This document shows, piece by piece, positions 1-8,039 of a stretch of DNA of 64,000 nt. The stretch covers positions 62,001 through 126,000 of the forward strand of contig NZ_UAUU01000011.1 in the NCBI RefSeq assembly GCF_900457465.1, written 5' to 3'. Both the position numbers and the translations under genes were made by a program. Each line of letters starts with the position of its first letter. Position 1 is the first letter of the stretch. The DNA comes from Sphingobacterium multivorum (GTDB lineage Bacteria; Bacteroidota; Bacteroidia; Sphingobacteriales; Sphingobacteriaceae). The notes under the pieces are model-generated. The model had not been told where the DNA came from. It ran no database searches and worked only from the letters and a program-made list of their open reading frames with translations.

Positions 1-492
1 TTTTCCTCTAGCGCGGATTGAGTAACCTGGAATGGTGTTGTTAAAGATTCCGGGTTTGATGAGGAAATCTGCCTTTTTATTACGTACATCAGTAAGTAGC
101 GTACCCATTTTTAGGTTCACTACGGGGAGAATATAATCGGAGAACAGAAAAGAACTTGTTGCGAAAATTGCAACGAGTATAAATAGCGGGGTCATTGCTT
201 TACGTAAAGATACGCCTGCAGCCTTGATTGCAACTAATTCATAGCTTTCACCCAGATTTCCGAAAGTCATAATGGAGGAAAGGAGCATGGATAAAGGCAT
301 TGCCATTTGGATTTGAACAACGCATTGATATCCAATTAGCTCCATGATGGTATACCATTCAAATCCTTTTCCAATCAAATCATCAATGTACTTGAATAGG
401 AAAAGCATCAATAAGACAAACATCACAATAAAGAATGTGACAATAAATGGTTTTATGAAAGCTTGAAGAATAAGTAAATGAACCTTTTTCAT
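1..492 (-). CDS. LptF/LptG-family permease (YjgP/YjgQ), C-terminus cut by window edge
   Basis: The reverse strand reads open from an ATG at 492 to the first base of the window (164 codons). The protein begins MKKVHLLILQAFIKPF and then has a long hydrophobic helix (about residues 15-35), the arrangement of the first transmembrane helix of LptF/LptG. These inner-membrane permeases work with LptB to extract lipopolysaccharide and hand it to LptC/A. Further hydrophobic helices follow near residues 55-75 and 100-120. A hairpin (512-533, stems GATGCCTT/AAGGCATC) lies in the 5' leader, and a -7-like element (TATCTTTG, reverse strand, 580-587) lies further up, so it probably has its own promoter downstream of the START-like gene. 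Whether it is LptF or LptG cannot be settled from the N-terminal third. Confidence 0.85.
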   Translation of the reverse strand, partial: MKKVHLLILQAFIKPFIVTFFIVMFVLLMLFLFKYIDDLIGKGFEWYTIMELIGYQCVVQIQMAMPLSMLLSSIMTFGNLGESYELVAIKAAGVSLRKAMTPLFILVAIFATSSFLFSDYILPVVNLKMGTLLTDVRNKKADFLIKPGIFNNTIPGYSIRARGK

Positions 493-594
493 CCGTGACG
501 CAAAGCAAATTGATGCCTTTACATTAAGGCATCTCCCAACTAAGAAGCTCCTGCTGGAGCCCCTAGTGGAAATATATTGCAAAGATAGGCTTTT

Positions 595-972
595 TTATGC
601 ACCTATAACACTTTGAAGATAGACTATTGAATTTTTCCAAATTAACTTTCTATTTTCAAGGTCTTCTTCTTTAGCGTAATCTGTTATCTTAAGAGCAACA
701 TCATTCGTTAGCTCGTCTTGATCGATCTCCAGATCGAAATAATAGGGATCATCATCTAGCCATTTAAAGCGTACAGATTTATTTTCTTTTGATGCTACAA
801 TTTTTGCTCGGTGAGGTTCATCATCCCAAATGAAAGTATAAACGGTGTCTTTATAGTTTACATCATCTGCAAACCATTGTGCCAATTCGTTTGGTTCTTG
901 CAAATACGGAAATAAAATTCTAGGTGAAGAGTTGATGATATATTCTAGTTGGAATTTTATTTTATCTGCCAT
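595..972 (-). CDS. START-like (SRPBCC/AHSA1-type) domain protein
   Basis: A complete 125-residue protein, the usual size of a stand-alone single-domain START-like protein. Visible family features are an N-terminal beta strand (KIKFQLEYIINSS), the PRILFPYLQEPNELAQWFAD segment typical of the first helices of AHSA1/SRPBCC folds, alternating beta strands, and a long C-terminal helix (LIWKNSIVYLQSVIGA). The fold forms a hydrophobic ligand cavity; the ligand and role are unknown. It lies about 100 bases upstream of the LptF/G-family gene on the same strand. The start ATG at 972 is the first in the open frame. Function is not assigned. Confidence 0.8.
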   Translation of the reverse strand: MADKIKFQLEYIINSSPRILFPYLQEPNELAQWFADDVNYKDTVYTFIWDDEPHRAKIVASKENKSVRFKWLDDDPYYFDLEIDQDELTNDVALKITDYAKEEDLENRKLIWKNSIVYLQSVIGA

Positions 973-995
973 AAAAATGTTTTTTTAAATTTTAG

Positions 996-1025
996 TTTGT
1001 TTAAATCAAAAATAAGCTATATTTG
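996..1025 (+). promoter_or_regulatory. Bacteroidota-type promoter of first tRNA-Met
   Basis: TTTG at 996-999 and TATATTTG at 1018-1025 match the -33 TTTG / -7 TAnnTTTG consensus with an 18-base spacer. The tRNA starts 14 bases downstream. The second tRNA-Met gene has the same arrangement, which supports the call. Confidence 0.75.
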
Positions 1026-1038
1026 CATTCCCAAAAAT

Positions 1039-1112
1039 GGCGGGGTAGCTCAGATGGTTAGAGCGTTGGATTCATAACCCAAAGGTCGGCAGTTCGATTC
1101 TGCTCCCCGCTA
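1039..1112 (+). tRNA. tRNA-Met (CAT), copy 1
   Basis: A 74-nt cloverleaf. Acceptor stem GGCGGGG pairs with CCCCGCT (one terminal G-U), the D stem is GCTC/GAGC, the anticodon loop TTCATAA gives anticodon CAT, the T arm is GGCAG-TTCGATT-CTGCT, and the discriminator base is A at 1112. The three G-C pairs of initiator tRNA are absent from the anticodon stem, so it is an elongator Met tRNA; a tRNA-Ile with lysidine-modified CAT cannot be fully excluded. CCA is not encoded. The copy at 1406 is identical. Confidence 0.93.
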
Positions 1113-1364
1113 CAAATCTCTTCCAAAATTGCTTTTTATTGCATCAACTTATTATTTGTAATAATACATATTTATTTTGTTATTGCAAGTTTTTTTGTAA
1201 AAAGTTGCTCCCGTTTTTTAATAAACATGTTGTTTTTTGGGCTGTCAATTTTTTTAAGTTCATTTTCTATTTTTCAATGCTAAATTTATTGAGTTAAAAA
1301 TGAGTTTGTTGTGTTTAATACAAGTTTTAAATAGGCCAGAATCAGTAAAAAAATAAAAAAATCT

Positions 1365-1394
1365 TTTGAATTGACATACGAAGTGGTATATTTG
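1365..1394 (+). promoter_or_regulatory. Bacteroidota-type promoter of second tRNA-Met
   Basis: TTTG at 1365-1368, an 18-base spacer and TATATTTG at 1387-1394, with the tRNA starting 12 bases on. The surrounding spacer (1113-1364) is AT-rich and I see no gene in it, so each tRNA copy has its own transcription start. Confidence 0.75.
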
Positions 1395-1405
1395 CATACC
1401 GAAAC

Positions 1406-1479
1406 GGCGGGGTAGCTCAGATGGTTAGAGCGTTGGATTCATAACCCAAAGGTCGGCAGTTCGATTCTGCTCCCCGCTA
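1406..1479 (+). tRNA. tRNA-Met (CAT), copy 2
   Basis: Identical over all 74 nt to the copy at 1039-1112, with anticodon CAT. It has its own promoter and is followed directly by a strong terminator. The flanks of the two copies differ, so only the tRNA body (plus promoter core) is duplicated. Confidence 0.93.
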
Positions 1480-1481
1480 CT

Positions 1482-1517
1482 AAAAGCATCAATCTTAACA
1501 AGATTGATGCTTTTTTT
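1482..1517 (+). terminator. Rho-independent terminator after tRNA-Met
   Basis: Stem GCATCAATCTT / AAGATTGATGC around a short loop, followed by TTTTTTT. It ends the second tRNA-Met transcript. Confidence 0.85.
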
Positions 1518-1614
1518 ATGATTGCATGTATTTCCTTTTTATCGCATTTCCTTTTTTTCGCTGCTGGCAAGATTACATCTATCTTTGTATTGTTTTATGG
1601 ATAATATTTAAATA

Positions 1615-3501
1615 ATGAATATAAGACCTATACTAACCCTATTTTGCTTTTTTATCTGCCATCATGTTTTTGCACAACAAGGCACAAAAAGCCACGTCGT
1701 TACACATCAACGGAAAACCATTCTATGTGATGCACAGAAAGGCGAGAATTCTTACCCGGCTTGGGGAGTATTTCCAAAAGAAAATTATCCTATACGAAAG
1801 GTTACTATGTTTGTTACGCTGGGGAGCCCGGATAGTTTGCGCACGGCGCATTGGGACTATTTGGATCACATCGTATTACGTCGTAAAGGAGGGAAAAATG
1901 GACCAGCACTAAATTATGAATTAGGAAGAATGCTTACGCCATATGGTAGTATTTACAATAAGGGATGGAGTTGGAAGTGGCAGGTCGATGTAACTGATTT
2001 TGCTCCTTTCTTAAGGGATAGCGTGGAAATTGTCTATACTCATTCTGGTTTTGAGGACAAGACTGTGGGATGGGCACTTACCGTAGATTTTGAAATTTTA
2101 TCAGGTCCACCAGTTGTTACCCCATTGGGAATAACAACGCTGTGGAATAAAGCCTATAAATATGGGGATGTCAACGAAAAGATAGCAGAAAATCTACTGC
2201 CAATAACATATACCTCGAGTGCGGGAGCAGCATTGAGCCGAATACGCATTCAGCATACAGGGCATGGTATGGATAAACCACGTGGCTGTAGCGAATTCTG
2301 TAGCCGGTGGCGCGAACTAACCTTCGATGGAAAGACTGTGGACAAACGTGATATGTGGAAGAAATGTGGGGGTAATCCACTTTATCCACAAGGCGGGACC
2401 TGGGTACATGACCGCGCATATTGGTGTCCTGGAGATTTACAGCAGCCTGATTTTATTGATGTATTTACTAAAGTTGGTACCCATCAAATTGCCTTACAGA
2501 TGGAACATTATACAGCGACTGATAATGTGCAGGCTGTCGAAAATATATCCGCTTACTTGTTTCAATATTCTGCCCCTAAGCAAAAAGTTGATGTTGCCGT
2601 TGAGTCAATAATGGTTCCAAGTGATGAACAGCGTTTTTCTCGATTAAATCCGGCGAGTGTTGGCCCAAGGATCTCTTTCAGAAATTTAGGTGCTGAGCCG
2701 ATTCGTACCCTAGAAATTGTTTATGGCACGAAGGGATTCCCTGCCAGAACTTTTCATTGGAAAGGTAATCTTTCTTTTAATCAGGTTGCAGAAGTTATAC
2801 TGCCTGGAGAAATACAAGAAAGAGATCAGGAGAATGTATTTACGGTATCACTTCTAAAACCGAATGGCAAGTCGGATGCGTGGCCTATAGACAATAAGGC
2901 GGAAAGCGTCTTTACCGCGCTGCAGCTATTTCCCACTGATTTTGTTTTGGAGTTTATGACCAATAATAAACCGGCGGATAATCGTATATTTCTAATTAAT
3001 GCAAAGCAGGATACGGTCTTTCGCAAAAATGGCGCCCAACTGGCTGCGGCAACGATGTATAGAGATACTTTACACCTTAATGATGGAAACCACTCACTCT
3101 CTTTGGCCGATACCGCAGGTAACGGACTGCAGTTTTGGGCACAACCTGAAAATGGTGATGGCCATTTACGAATCTTCGATTTGAAAGGAAACCTTATTCA
3201 TGCTTTTGAAAGCGATTGTGGAAATGGCGAAATGTTTAGTTTCCATGCTAAACGTGGATTTGAGACGGGTCTAAGTTCAACGCAATATGCCTTCTCGCTT
3301 TATCCAAGGTCGGTTGTGGATAAGACTCAACTAAGCGTAGTCTCCAATGAACCGAGTGAGATGACTGTGCTTTTTATGGTTGATGGCGTTTTGTGGCAAA
3401 AACACGAATACAAATCCATTCAACAGGCTGTGCTGAATTATGATGTGAGTCATTTACCCATCAGGAAGAATAATCGTAGAAGTTTTGATGGATGGTATTA
3501 G
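1615..3501 (+). CDS. Secreted PNGase F-family peptide-N-glycosidase, frameshifted at the C-terminus
   Basis: The open frame has 628 residues with a Sec signal peptide (about 1-21, ending VFAQQ). Residues about 45-330 follow the two jelly-roll domains of Flavobacterium-type PNGase F, which removes N-glycans from glycoproteins by cleaving the Asn-GlcNAc amide. Landmarks are GRMLTPYG, WQVDVTDFAPFL, the conserved block GHGMDKPRGCSEFCSRW, and WVHDRAYWCPGD with its Cys residues. A beta-rich region of about 300 residues follows. The frame ends abnormally in RRSFDGWY. Dropping one C from CCC at 3457-3459 instead continues as LPSGRIIVEVLMDG and stops at 3532, a typical end of a Por/T9SS C-terminal sorting domain. 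The protein is therefore probably a T9SS cargo whose signal is broken here, or the base is a sequencing error. No operon partner was seen. Confidence 0.82.
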   Translation: MNIRPILTLFCFFICHHVFAQQGTKSHVVTHQRKTILCDAQKGENSYPAWGVFPKENYPIRKVTMFVTLGSPDSLRTAHWDYLDHIVLRRKGGKNGPALNYELGRMLTPYGSIYNKGWSWKWQVDVTDFAPFLRDSVEIVYTHSGFEDKTVGWALTVDFEILSGPPVVTPLGITTLWNKAYKYGDVNEKIAENLLPITYTSSAGAALSRIRIQHTGHGMDKPRGCSEFCSRWRELTFDGKTVDKRDMWKKCGGNPLYPQGGTWVHDRAYWCPGDLQQPDFIDVFTKVGTHQIALQMEHYTATDNVQAVENISAYLFQYSAPKQKVDVAVESIMVPSDEQRFSRLNPASVGPRISFRNLGAEPIRTLEIVYGTKGFPARTFHWKGNLSFNQVAEVILPGEIQERDQENVFTVSLLKPNGKSDAWPIDNKAESVFTALQLFPTDFVLEFMTNNKPADNRIFLINAKQDTVFRKNGAQLAAATMYRDTLHLNDGNHSLSLADTAGNGLQFWAQPENGDGHLRIFDLKGNLIHAFESDCGNGEMFSFHAKRGFETGLSSTQYAFSLYPRSVVDKTQLSVVSNEPSEMTVLFMVDGVLWQKHEYKSIQQAVLNYDVSHLPIRKNNRRSFDGWY

Positions 3502-3532
3502 CCAGTTTAAAGGACGAATAAATAAAAGATAA
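3458..3532 (+). other. Out-of-frame remainder of the PNGase F-like C-terminal sorting domain
   Basis: Shifting frame by one base at the CCC run (3457-3459) gives LPSGRIIVEVLMDG followed by a basic end (GRINKR) and a TAA at 3530-3532. The pattern small-residue/Gly, hydrophobic strand, Asp-Gly, hydrophobic, Lys/Arg end is that of type IX secretion C-terminal domains. The annotated frame lacks it. Confidence 0.65.
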
Positions 3533-3586
3533 CCGGATAAAGAAAAGCGTGAAGATATTTTGTGCTTAGATTTTGAAGAATTTGAT

Positions 3587-3615
3587 AAAAAAAGCTCCAT
3601 TATGGAGCTTTTTTT
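3587..3615. terminator. Bidirectional terminator between PNGase F-like gene and ABC permease
   Basis: AGCTCCA-TTA-TGGAGCT flanked by an A7 run on the left and a T7 run on the right, so it can terminate transcription in both directions between these convergent genes. Confidence 0.85.
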
Positions 3616-3724
3616 CATCTGTTTAATCAATTGTCGTCGTAAGCTAAGCCTTTCCAGTCTTCTCGCTGTAAGTACTTCAGCATTAAAAAGAAGATGAACC
3701 ATGCAAGTCCAGCTAAGATCCAAA

Positions 3725-5305
3725 TTAGTGTTTCATAGTGGAAAATGGTTTTATGTAAGTATCCCAAATACCCAATAGACCTAATATCAGTAGATTAGTT
3801 ATTGCTTTTGAATTGGATTGACTAGCCTTCGAAAACGGATAGCTTTTGACAATAAAAAGCATAATCAGAATACTTTCGATACCGCCAATAGCGGAAGATA
3901 ATAGCAGATCATTAATAGAACTGAGACCAAATAGTGGTACACAGATAGAAAGAAACAGAATGTTGAACGGTAAAACATATTTGATAAGACATGCTTTAAG
4001 AACTCCAGTCATCAGTTGTCCTGGTTTTTGTATGGGAGTCACATGGTAGACCCAGGCCGCTTTATATTTATTACTTTGCGTAATAAGCTGGAAAACGGTT
4101 AGTATGGTTAATAACGAAAGATAAAACATAATTATATACAAGCCTGAATCACGAAGCTTCGCTATTTTGCCAGCTATTGGGAGATCATCTCCTGTACGTA
4201 GAAATAAAAAAACGAAATAAATAGGTAGATAAGCCAACGAAGGGTATAGCTGTTGCTTAAATTCTCTCGTTTTAGAACTTATCAGCCATACAATGCTAAA
4301 TCCTGCCTCTTCAACCGGGGATGAGCAAACCTTCGAGGAAATTCTTTTATATAAAGGTAATTGGGATGGATTATTTCGAGTTAATTGTGAAGCTTCATCA
4401 GGAAGGCTATCGGCGGTTGCAAGTGCAGCTATTTTCGCATTAAATCCACGTGAAAATAGCTTAGTACAAGCGTAAATACCAGCAAGAGGAGTTAGTATTC
4501 CTAATGTTGATAAGACGACCATATGTACACTGTGGCTGCCAAAGAGTAATGGTTGAAATGATGCAATCCAGGTACTTGGGAATATCCAAAGAAATCTGAG
4601 CTGTTCCATCGTTAAATGAGATTCTACAATAGATTGAATCAAATTAGGGCCAACATAATAGGATAGGAAAAGAACTAGCGAGAGACCGATCTGTATATAA
4701 GTAATTACATCTTTAAACTTTTGTATGGGGAGATATTTGATGCTAATCAGATAAAATCCGTTGACAAATATCAGCGCGATCAATGTGCTTAGTATAAGCT
4801 GCAGACATAGAAGAAGGACGGAGACGATATCCCAATTGAAAGATACATAAATAAGCACAGGTAAGGTTAACGCAATTACTTGATTAAAAAGCTTGATTGC
4901 AATAAAAGTTATTCGGGAAATAGCTAAAGTCTTATCATTAACTGGTCTGGGCATAATGATATACTGATCCCGAGTATCTAATAGTATGGGCGAAAAATCG
5001 GACACCAGTGTAATACTTAACATGCTAATGAAACTGAGTAGCATGATCGAAATGGCTAAGTACCTATCTGGAATCGACAAAATAATGACCATGAATATCA
5101 GGCCAAAGATGAGATACAATAAGAATTGTAAAATCGATGACGACGAAGATGATTTTCCCGAGCTACGTTTGCGAAAGCTAATAGGCTTTCGATTATCTAG
5201 GATTATTTTGGTTTCTAAGATGATTTTAAACTGTTCATAATTGATACCTAAGCCTTTCCAAACCCCACGAAAAAGAAGGATAAATTTTAAGATAAATTTT
5301 TCCAT
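3725..5305 (-). CDS. ABC transporter permease, probably frameshifted near its C-terminus
   Basis: A 526-residue polytopic membrane protein with about 12 hydrophobic segments (first at about 60-95). It is the membrane partner of the ATP-binding gene just upstream: the ATPase stop and this ATG are one base apart, which suggests translational coupling. The substrate is unknown; multi-helix permeases of this kind pair with single ABC-2-like ATPases. The end is odd. At the GGG runs (complement of 3763-3765 or 3771-3773) one added G would extend the protein with a further transmembrane helix (ETLIWILAGLAWFIFFLML) and the tail KGLAYDDN, stopping at 3627. The annotated tail WDTYIKPFSTMKH would then be an artefact or mutation. 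Confidence 0.75.
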   Translation of the reverse strand: MEKFILKFILLFRGVWKGLGINYEQFKIILETKIILDNRKPISFRKRSSGKSSSSSSILQFLLYLIFGLIFMVIILSIPDRYLAISIMLLSFISMLSITLVSDFSPILLDTRDQYIIMPRPVNDKTLAISRITFIAIKLFNQVIALTLPVLIYVSFNWDIVSVLLLCLQLILSTLIALIFVNGFYLISIKYLPIQKFKDVITYIQIGLSLVLFLSYYVGPNLIQSIVESHLTMEQLRFLWIFPSTWIASFQPLLFGSHSVHMVVLSTLGILTPLAGIYACTKLFSRGFNAKIAALATADSLPDEASQLTRNNPSQLPLYKRISSKVCSSPVEEAGFSIVWLISSKTREFKQQLYPSLAYLPIYFVFLFLRTGDDLPIAGKIAKLRDSGLYIIMFYLSLLTILTVFQLITQSNKYKAAWVYHVTPIQKPGQLMTGVLKACLIKYVLPFNILFLSICVPLFGLSSINDLLLSSAIGGIESILIMLFIVKSYPFSKASQSNSKAITNLLILGLLGIWDTYIKPFSTMKH

Positions 5306-5306
5306 G

Positions 5307-6084
5307 TTATTGAATTGCTGTAATGATATTGGAAGCGTCCAATGCGCTGCTGCCCGTATTGGTTAATTTAGCAAATATATGCTCCAATGATTCGTTAGGA
5401 TCTGTTTTTAGTTCCTCAATCGTACCATCCGCAATGATGCTCCCCTGGTTTATCAGTAAGATCCGATCAGATACTTTTTCAACAACGTCCATCATATGTG
5501 AACAATAGAAAATTGTTTTCCCTTCTTTTGCAAGTAATGAGATAAGTTCTTTAACAAAGATAACAGCATTAGCATCGAGTCCAGATAATGGTTCATCCAG
5601 CACGATAATTTGTGGGTTATGAATAATTCCTGAAATTAAAAGTACTTTTTGACGCATTCCTTTGGAGAAGGTATCCATCCTATTATTTACATTAGATTCA
5701 AGGCCAAACGCCGCTAACAGTTTTAAGGAACGTTCCTGAATGACCCTTATCTTCCATTCCATAGAGTTTACCTACAAAATCCAGGTATTCCATGGGAGTC
5801 AGTACATCATATAATTCTGCGTTTTCGGGAACATATCCCAATAATGCTTTTACTGCAAGTGGATCTTTTTGAATATTGATGCCATTTATTTCTACAGTGC
5901 CTGTGAAGTCCTCGATAAGTCCTGTTAATATTTTAACAGTAGTGGATTTGCCGGCACCATTTGGGCCAATATATCCGATAACTTGACCTGGGAATATGTC
6001 GAGGTTGATTCCTTTCAATATTTCTTTTTCTCCGTATGATTTTTTTAGGTCAACAATCCGGATGAGAGGTAATATACTTTCCAT
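5307..6084 (-). pseudogene. ABC transporter ATP-binding protein, split by a one-base frameshift
   Basis: Two overlapping frames together make one ABC ATPase of about 240 residues. The upstream frame (6084 to 5698) carries Walker A (GPNGAGKST, about residues 40-48) and the Q-loop region. The downstream frame (to 5307) carries the signature-like FSKGMRQK, Walker B IIVLDEP and the switch His (CSHMM). They meet at a GGG run on the reverse strand (5744-5746): removing one G joins LYGMEDK directly to VIQERSLKLL, as expected for an intact protein. The partner permease follows one base after the stop. As given, the ATPase cannot be made intact; the indel may be a mutation or a sequencing error. Confidence 0.8.
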
Positions 6085-6192
6085 ATCATTATAATCTTCA
6101 AAGTAAACTTACATAAAAAATTGGAGTTATAGTTTCCAATTGAAAAGTATATGATACCTAATTTTGAGAAGAAAGTCTTTATTTTAATCAAT

Positions 6193-6216
6193 GGAAAAGG
6201 GACCTTCCGGTCCCTT
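6193..6216 (-). terminator. Terminator of the acidic-protein gene
   Basis: Stem AAGGGACC / GGTCCCTT with a TTCC loop; on the reverse strand it is followed by TTTTCC. It lies 27 bases beyond the end of the gene at 6243-6626. The T-tract is short. Confidence 0.6.
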
Positions 6217-6242
6217 CAAAAATTATGTTATTTTCGGAAAAA

Positions 6243-6626
6243 CTACCTATCGTTTTTAGGATATCCCTCTTCATCGAGATCATCTCTCAAATCTTCTTCG
6301 TTCTCGGCTAATTTCTTGTCCAAAGGGGATAAACGTTCATGATCAAAAGTCTCGATTCGCATGTTAGCATTATCTAGATCTTCCTCTTTGAGTTCATCTT
6401 GTGTTGCATACTCATCTCCGACAAAAGGATTAGAGTCATCGTATGTTGAATCATCATCAATTGCACCTTCAGCTACTGTATCGTAGTCAGCCGGGTGATC
6501 GTAGTCTGGATCGTTGTCATCGACATCCATTTCATAACTGTCAAGTTCTTCATTAAAAGCAAGGTCCTGCTCTTTATCTGGATAGTCTTCTTCGACTTTC
6601 CCATTTTTACTTTCTTTTTTCGACAT
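6243..6626 (-). CDS. Highly acidic low-complexity protein of unknown function
   Basis: 127 residues, dominated by Asp and Glu with many Tyr and almost no hydrophobic stretches (for example DVDDNDPDYDHPADYDT). There is a short basic N-terminus (MSKKESKNGK). No signal peptide, membrane segment or recognised domain is visible, and it is probably intrinsically disordered and cytoplasmic. It is monocistronic with its own terminator. I do not recognise a family. Codon use looks like its neighbours and the frame is clean, so I think it is a real gene. Confidence 0.7.
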   Translation of the reverse strand: MSKKESKNGKVEEDYPDKEQDLAFNEELDSYEMDVDDNDPDYDHPADYDTVAEGAIDDDSTYDDSNPFVGDEYATQDELKEEDLDNANMRIETFDHERLSPLDKKLAENEEDLRDDLDEEGYPKNDR

Positions 6627-6821
6627 AATCCTGCTAATTTTTATTTATCTGTAAAACAGTTCCCGTAAAAAAAAGTTTTTGATTTATCTGTGAAAGCGAA
6701 TGTTCCAGTGCCACTAGGAGGTCAGGAATGTGAAGATTCTTTTGGAAAGATAAAATCCAAAAAATGGTTAAAGCAGTAAAACAATATAATTATATGTTTG
6801 TTTTATTTTAAAATAGGAATT

Positions 6822-7082
6822 ATGATCTTCAAGCGTTTAAATTATCAGACTTTACAGAGTTTACGCCTACAAGGCTACAATATTTTATTGACCATTGGTC
6901 GGGCTGAAGATGAGAACCCAATTTATTTCCCAATGAAATTGGAATCTTTTAATTCCAGTAGCTCAAATTTTGACAGTCATGATGCAGCGACCTTTCAAGG
7001 AAAGAAGATTCTTATTTTGGATGAAGCCATTCAACGCTCTTTAAATCACGATCTTAATGGTGTAATCCAACTCGACAATTAA
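6822..7082 (+). CDS. Small conserved-looking protein of unknown function
   Basis: 86 residues from the ATG at 6822, which has AGGA seven bases upstream; the in-frame TTG at 6798 is a less likely start. It is a soluble mixed alpha/beta sequence (MIFKRLNYQTLQSLRLQGYN, IYFPMKLESF) with no signal peptide or metal-binding motif. Its TAA stop overlaps the reverse-strand stop of the AraC-type gene in the shared tetranucleotide TTAA. Function unknown. Confidence 0.65.
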   Translation: MIFKRLNYQTLQSLRLQGYNILLTIGRAEDENPIYFPMKLESFNSSSSNFDSHDAATFQGKKILILDEAIQRSLNHDLNGVIQLDN

Positions 7083-7900
7083 GCACTATTTTTAGCTCTT
7101 TTATAAGAGCTGGGTGTAATATTTCTTTTCTTCTTATAGAAATTGGTTAGGTGACTTTCATCATTAAATCCGAGTTCTTCTACAATTTGTTTCATCGTGT
7201 ATCTATTGGATGCTAGTCGCTCCTCAATTAGTTTAATACGAATATCGTCTATATACACTTTGTAGCTTTTTGAATATCTTTTTTTAAAAAAGGCCCCAAA
7301 ATAATTTGCTGAAATTTGGAACTGATCTGCAATCGACTTGATTTGTAATTTATCCGGGAAATAGATATTTTGCTGTATGTATTGCTCGATCTCTTGAGAC
7401 AATTCATAAGACTCGTTAATAGGTAGCTCCAGATCTGTCAATATATTTTCTACTAAAGCGAAAAGGGACATTGTCTGGTGGAATATAAAAATTGATGCCG
7501 CTTCATCTTCACTCTCATATTGTTGAATTAGCGAAATTACCCGCTCGATCAGTTTTTTATTTTCCTTTTTAAGGGATAGGCTCTTATTTAACAATGTCTT
7601 CGAGTTAAAGATATCAACCGGGTTGTGAGTAAGTCTAAAATTTTGTTGTATAAAGTGCAGATCTTTAAAGTAGGAGTTGGAGAAATAGAGTACAAATGCA
7701 GTTGTATCTTTTTTTGTCTCAAGTGTTTCGAAATCTTTATTCAAAAAAAGTAAATTCTCTTTGGAAAATTTTAAATTATTCCCTTTCGATACGAGTGTGC
7801 CTTCGGCTATATAAACTAACGCAAAATCAAAACCCGTTTTATTGAGTTCTAATTTTTCTTTATGCTTGATTTTTTGAGATTCGAAAGATAAATTCATCAT
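7079..7900 (-). CDS. AraC-family transcriptional regulator
   Basis: 273 residues. The C-terminal 100 carry the double helix-turn-helix of AraC/XylS proteins: first HTH around IKSIADQFQISANYFGAFFK, second around TMKQIVEELGFNDESHLTNF followed by the family's final helix KRNITPSSYK. The N-terminal 170 residues are a beta-rich, cupin-like sensory region whose ligand cannot be read. It is transcribed toward the small gene at 6822 and ends overlapping it. The SDR gene upstream lies on the same strand 139 bases away, so control of that gene is possible but unproven. Confidence 0.88.
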   Translation of the reverse strand: MMNLSFESQKIKHKEKLELNKTGFDFALVYIAEGTLVSKGNNLKFSKENLLFLNKDFETLETKKDTTAFVLYFSNSYFKDLHFIQQNFRLTHNPVDIFNSKTLLNKSLSLKKENKKLIERVISLIQQYESEDEAASIFIFHQTMSLFALVENILTDLELPINESYELSQEIEQYIQQNIYFPDKLQIKSIADQFQISANYFGAFFKKRYSKSYKVYIDDIRIKLIEERLASNRYTMKQIVEELGFNDESHLTNFYKKKRNITPSSYKRAKNSA

Positions 7901-8039
7901 ATGTACAGAGTCTATTGGAATAATCGCTACAAACCTAAGAAAAATGGATTAAAGACCTTGCTATTTCCTCTTTTAAACCGGCATGTAATACAGTTGCGTA
8001 TTCACCATAAAATAAATCATTCGTTATTTTAAACGATTA

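Noticed and set aside
1113..1364. AT-rich gap between the two tRNA-Met genes
   Set aside because: No open frame, palindrome or RNA motif that I could support apart from the second promoter.
3454..3723. 89-codon reverse-strand frame under the PNGase F/permease junction
   Set aside because: It runs through the terminator; the neighbouring frame instead encodes the missing permease helix.
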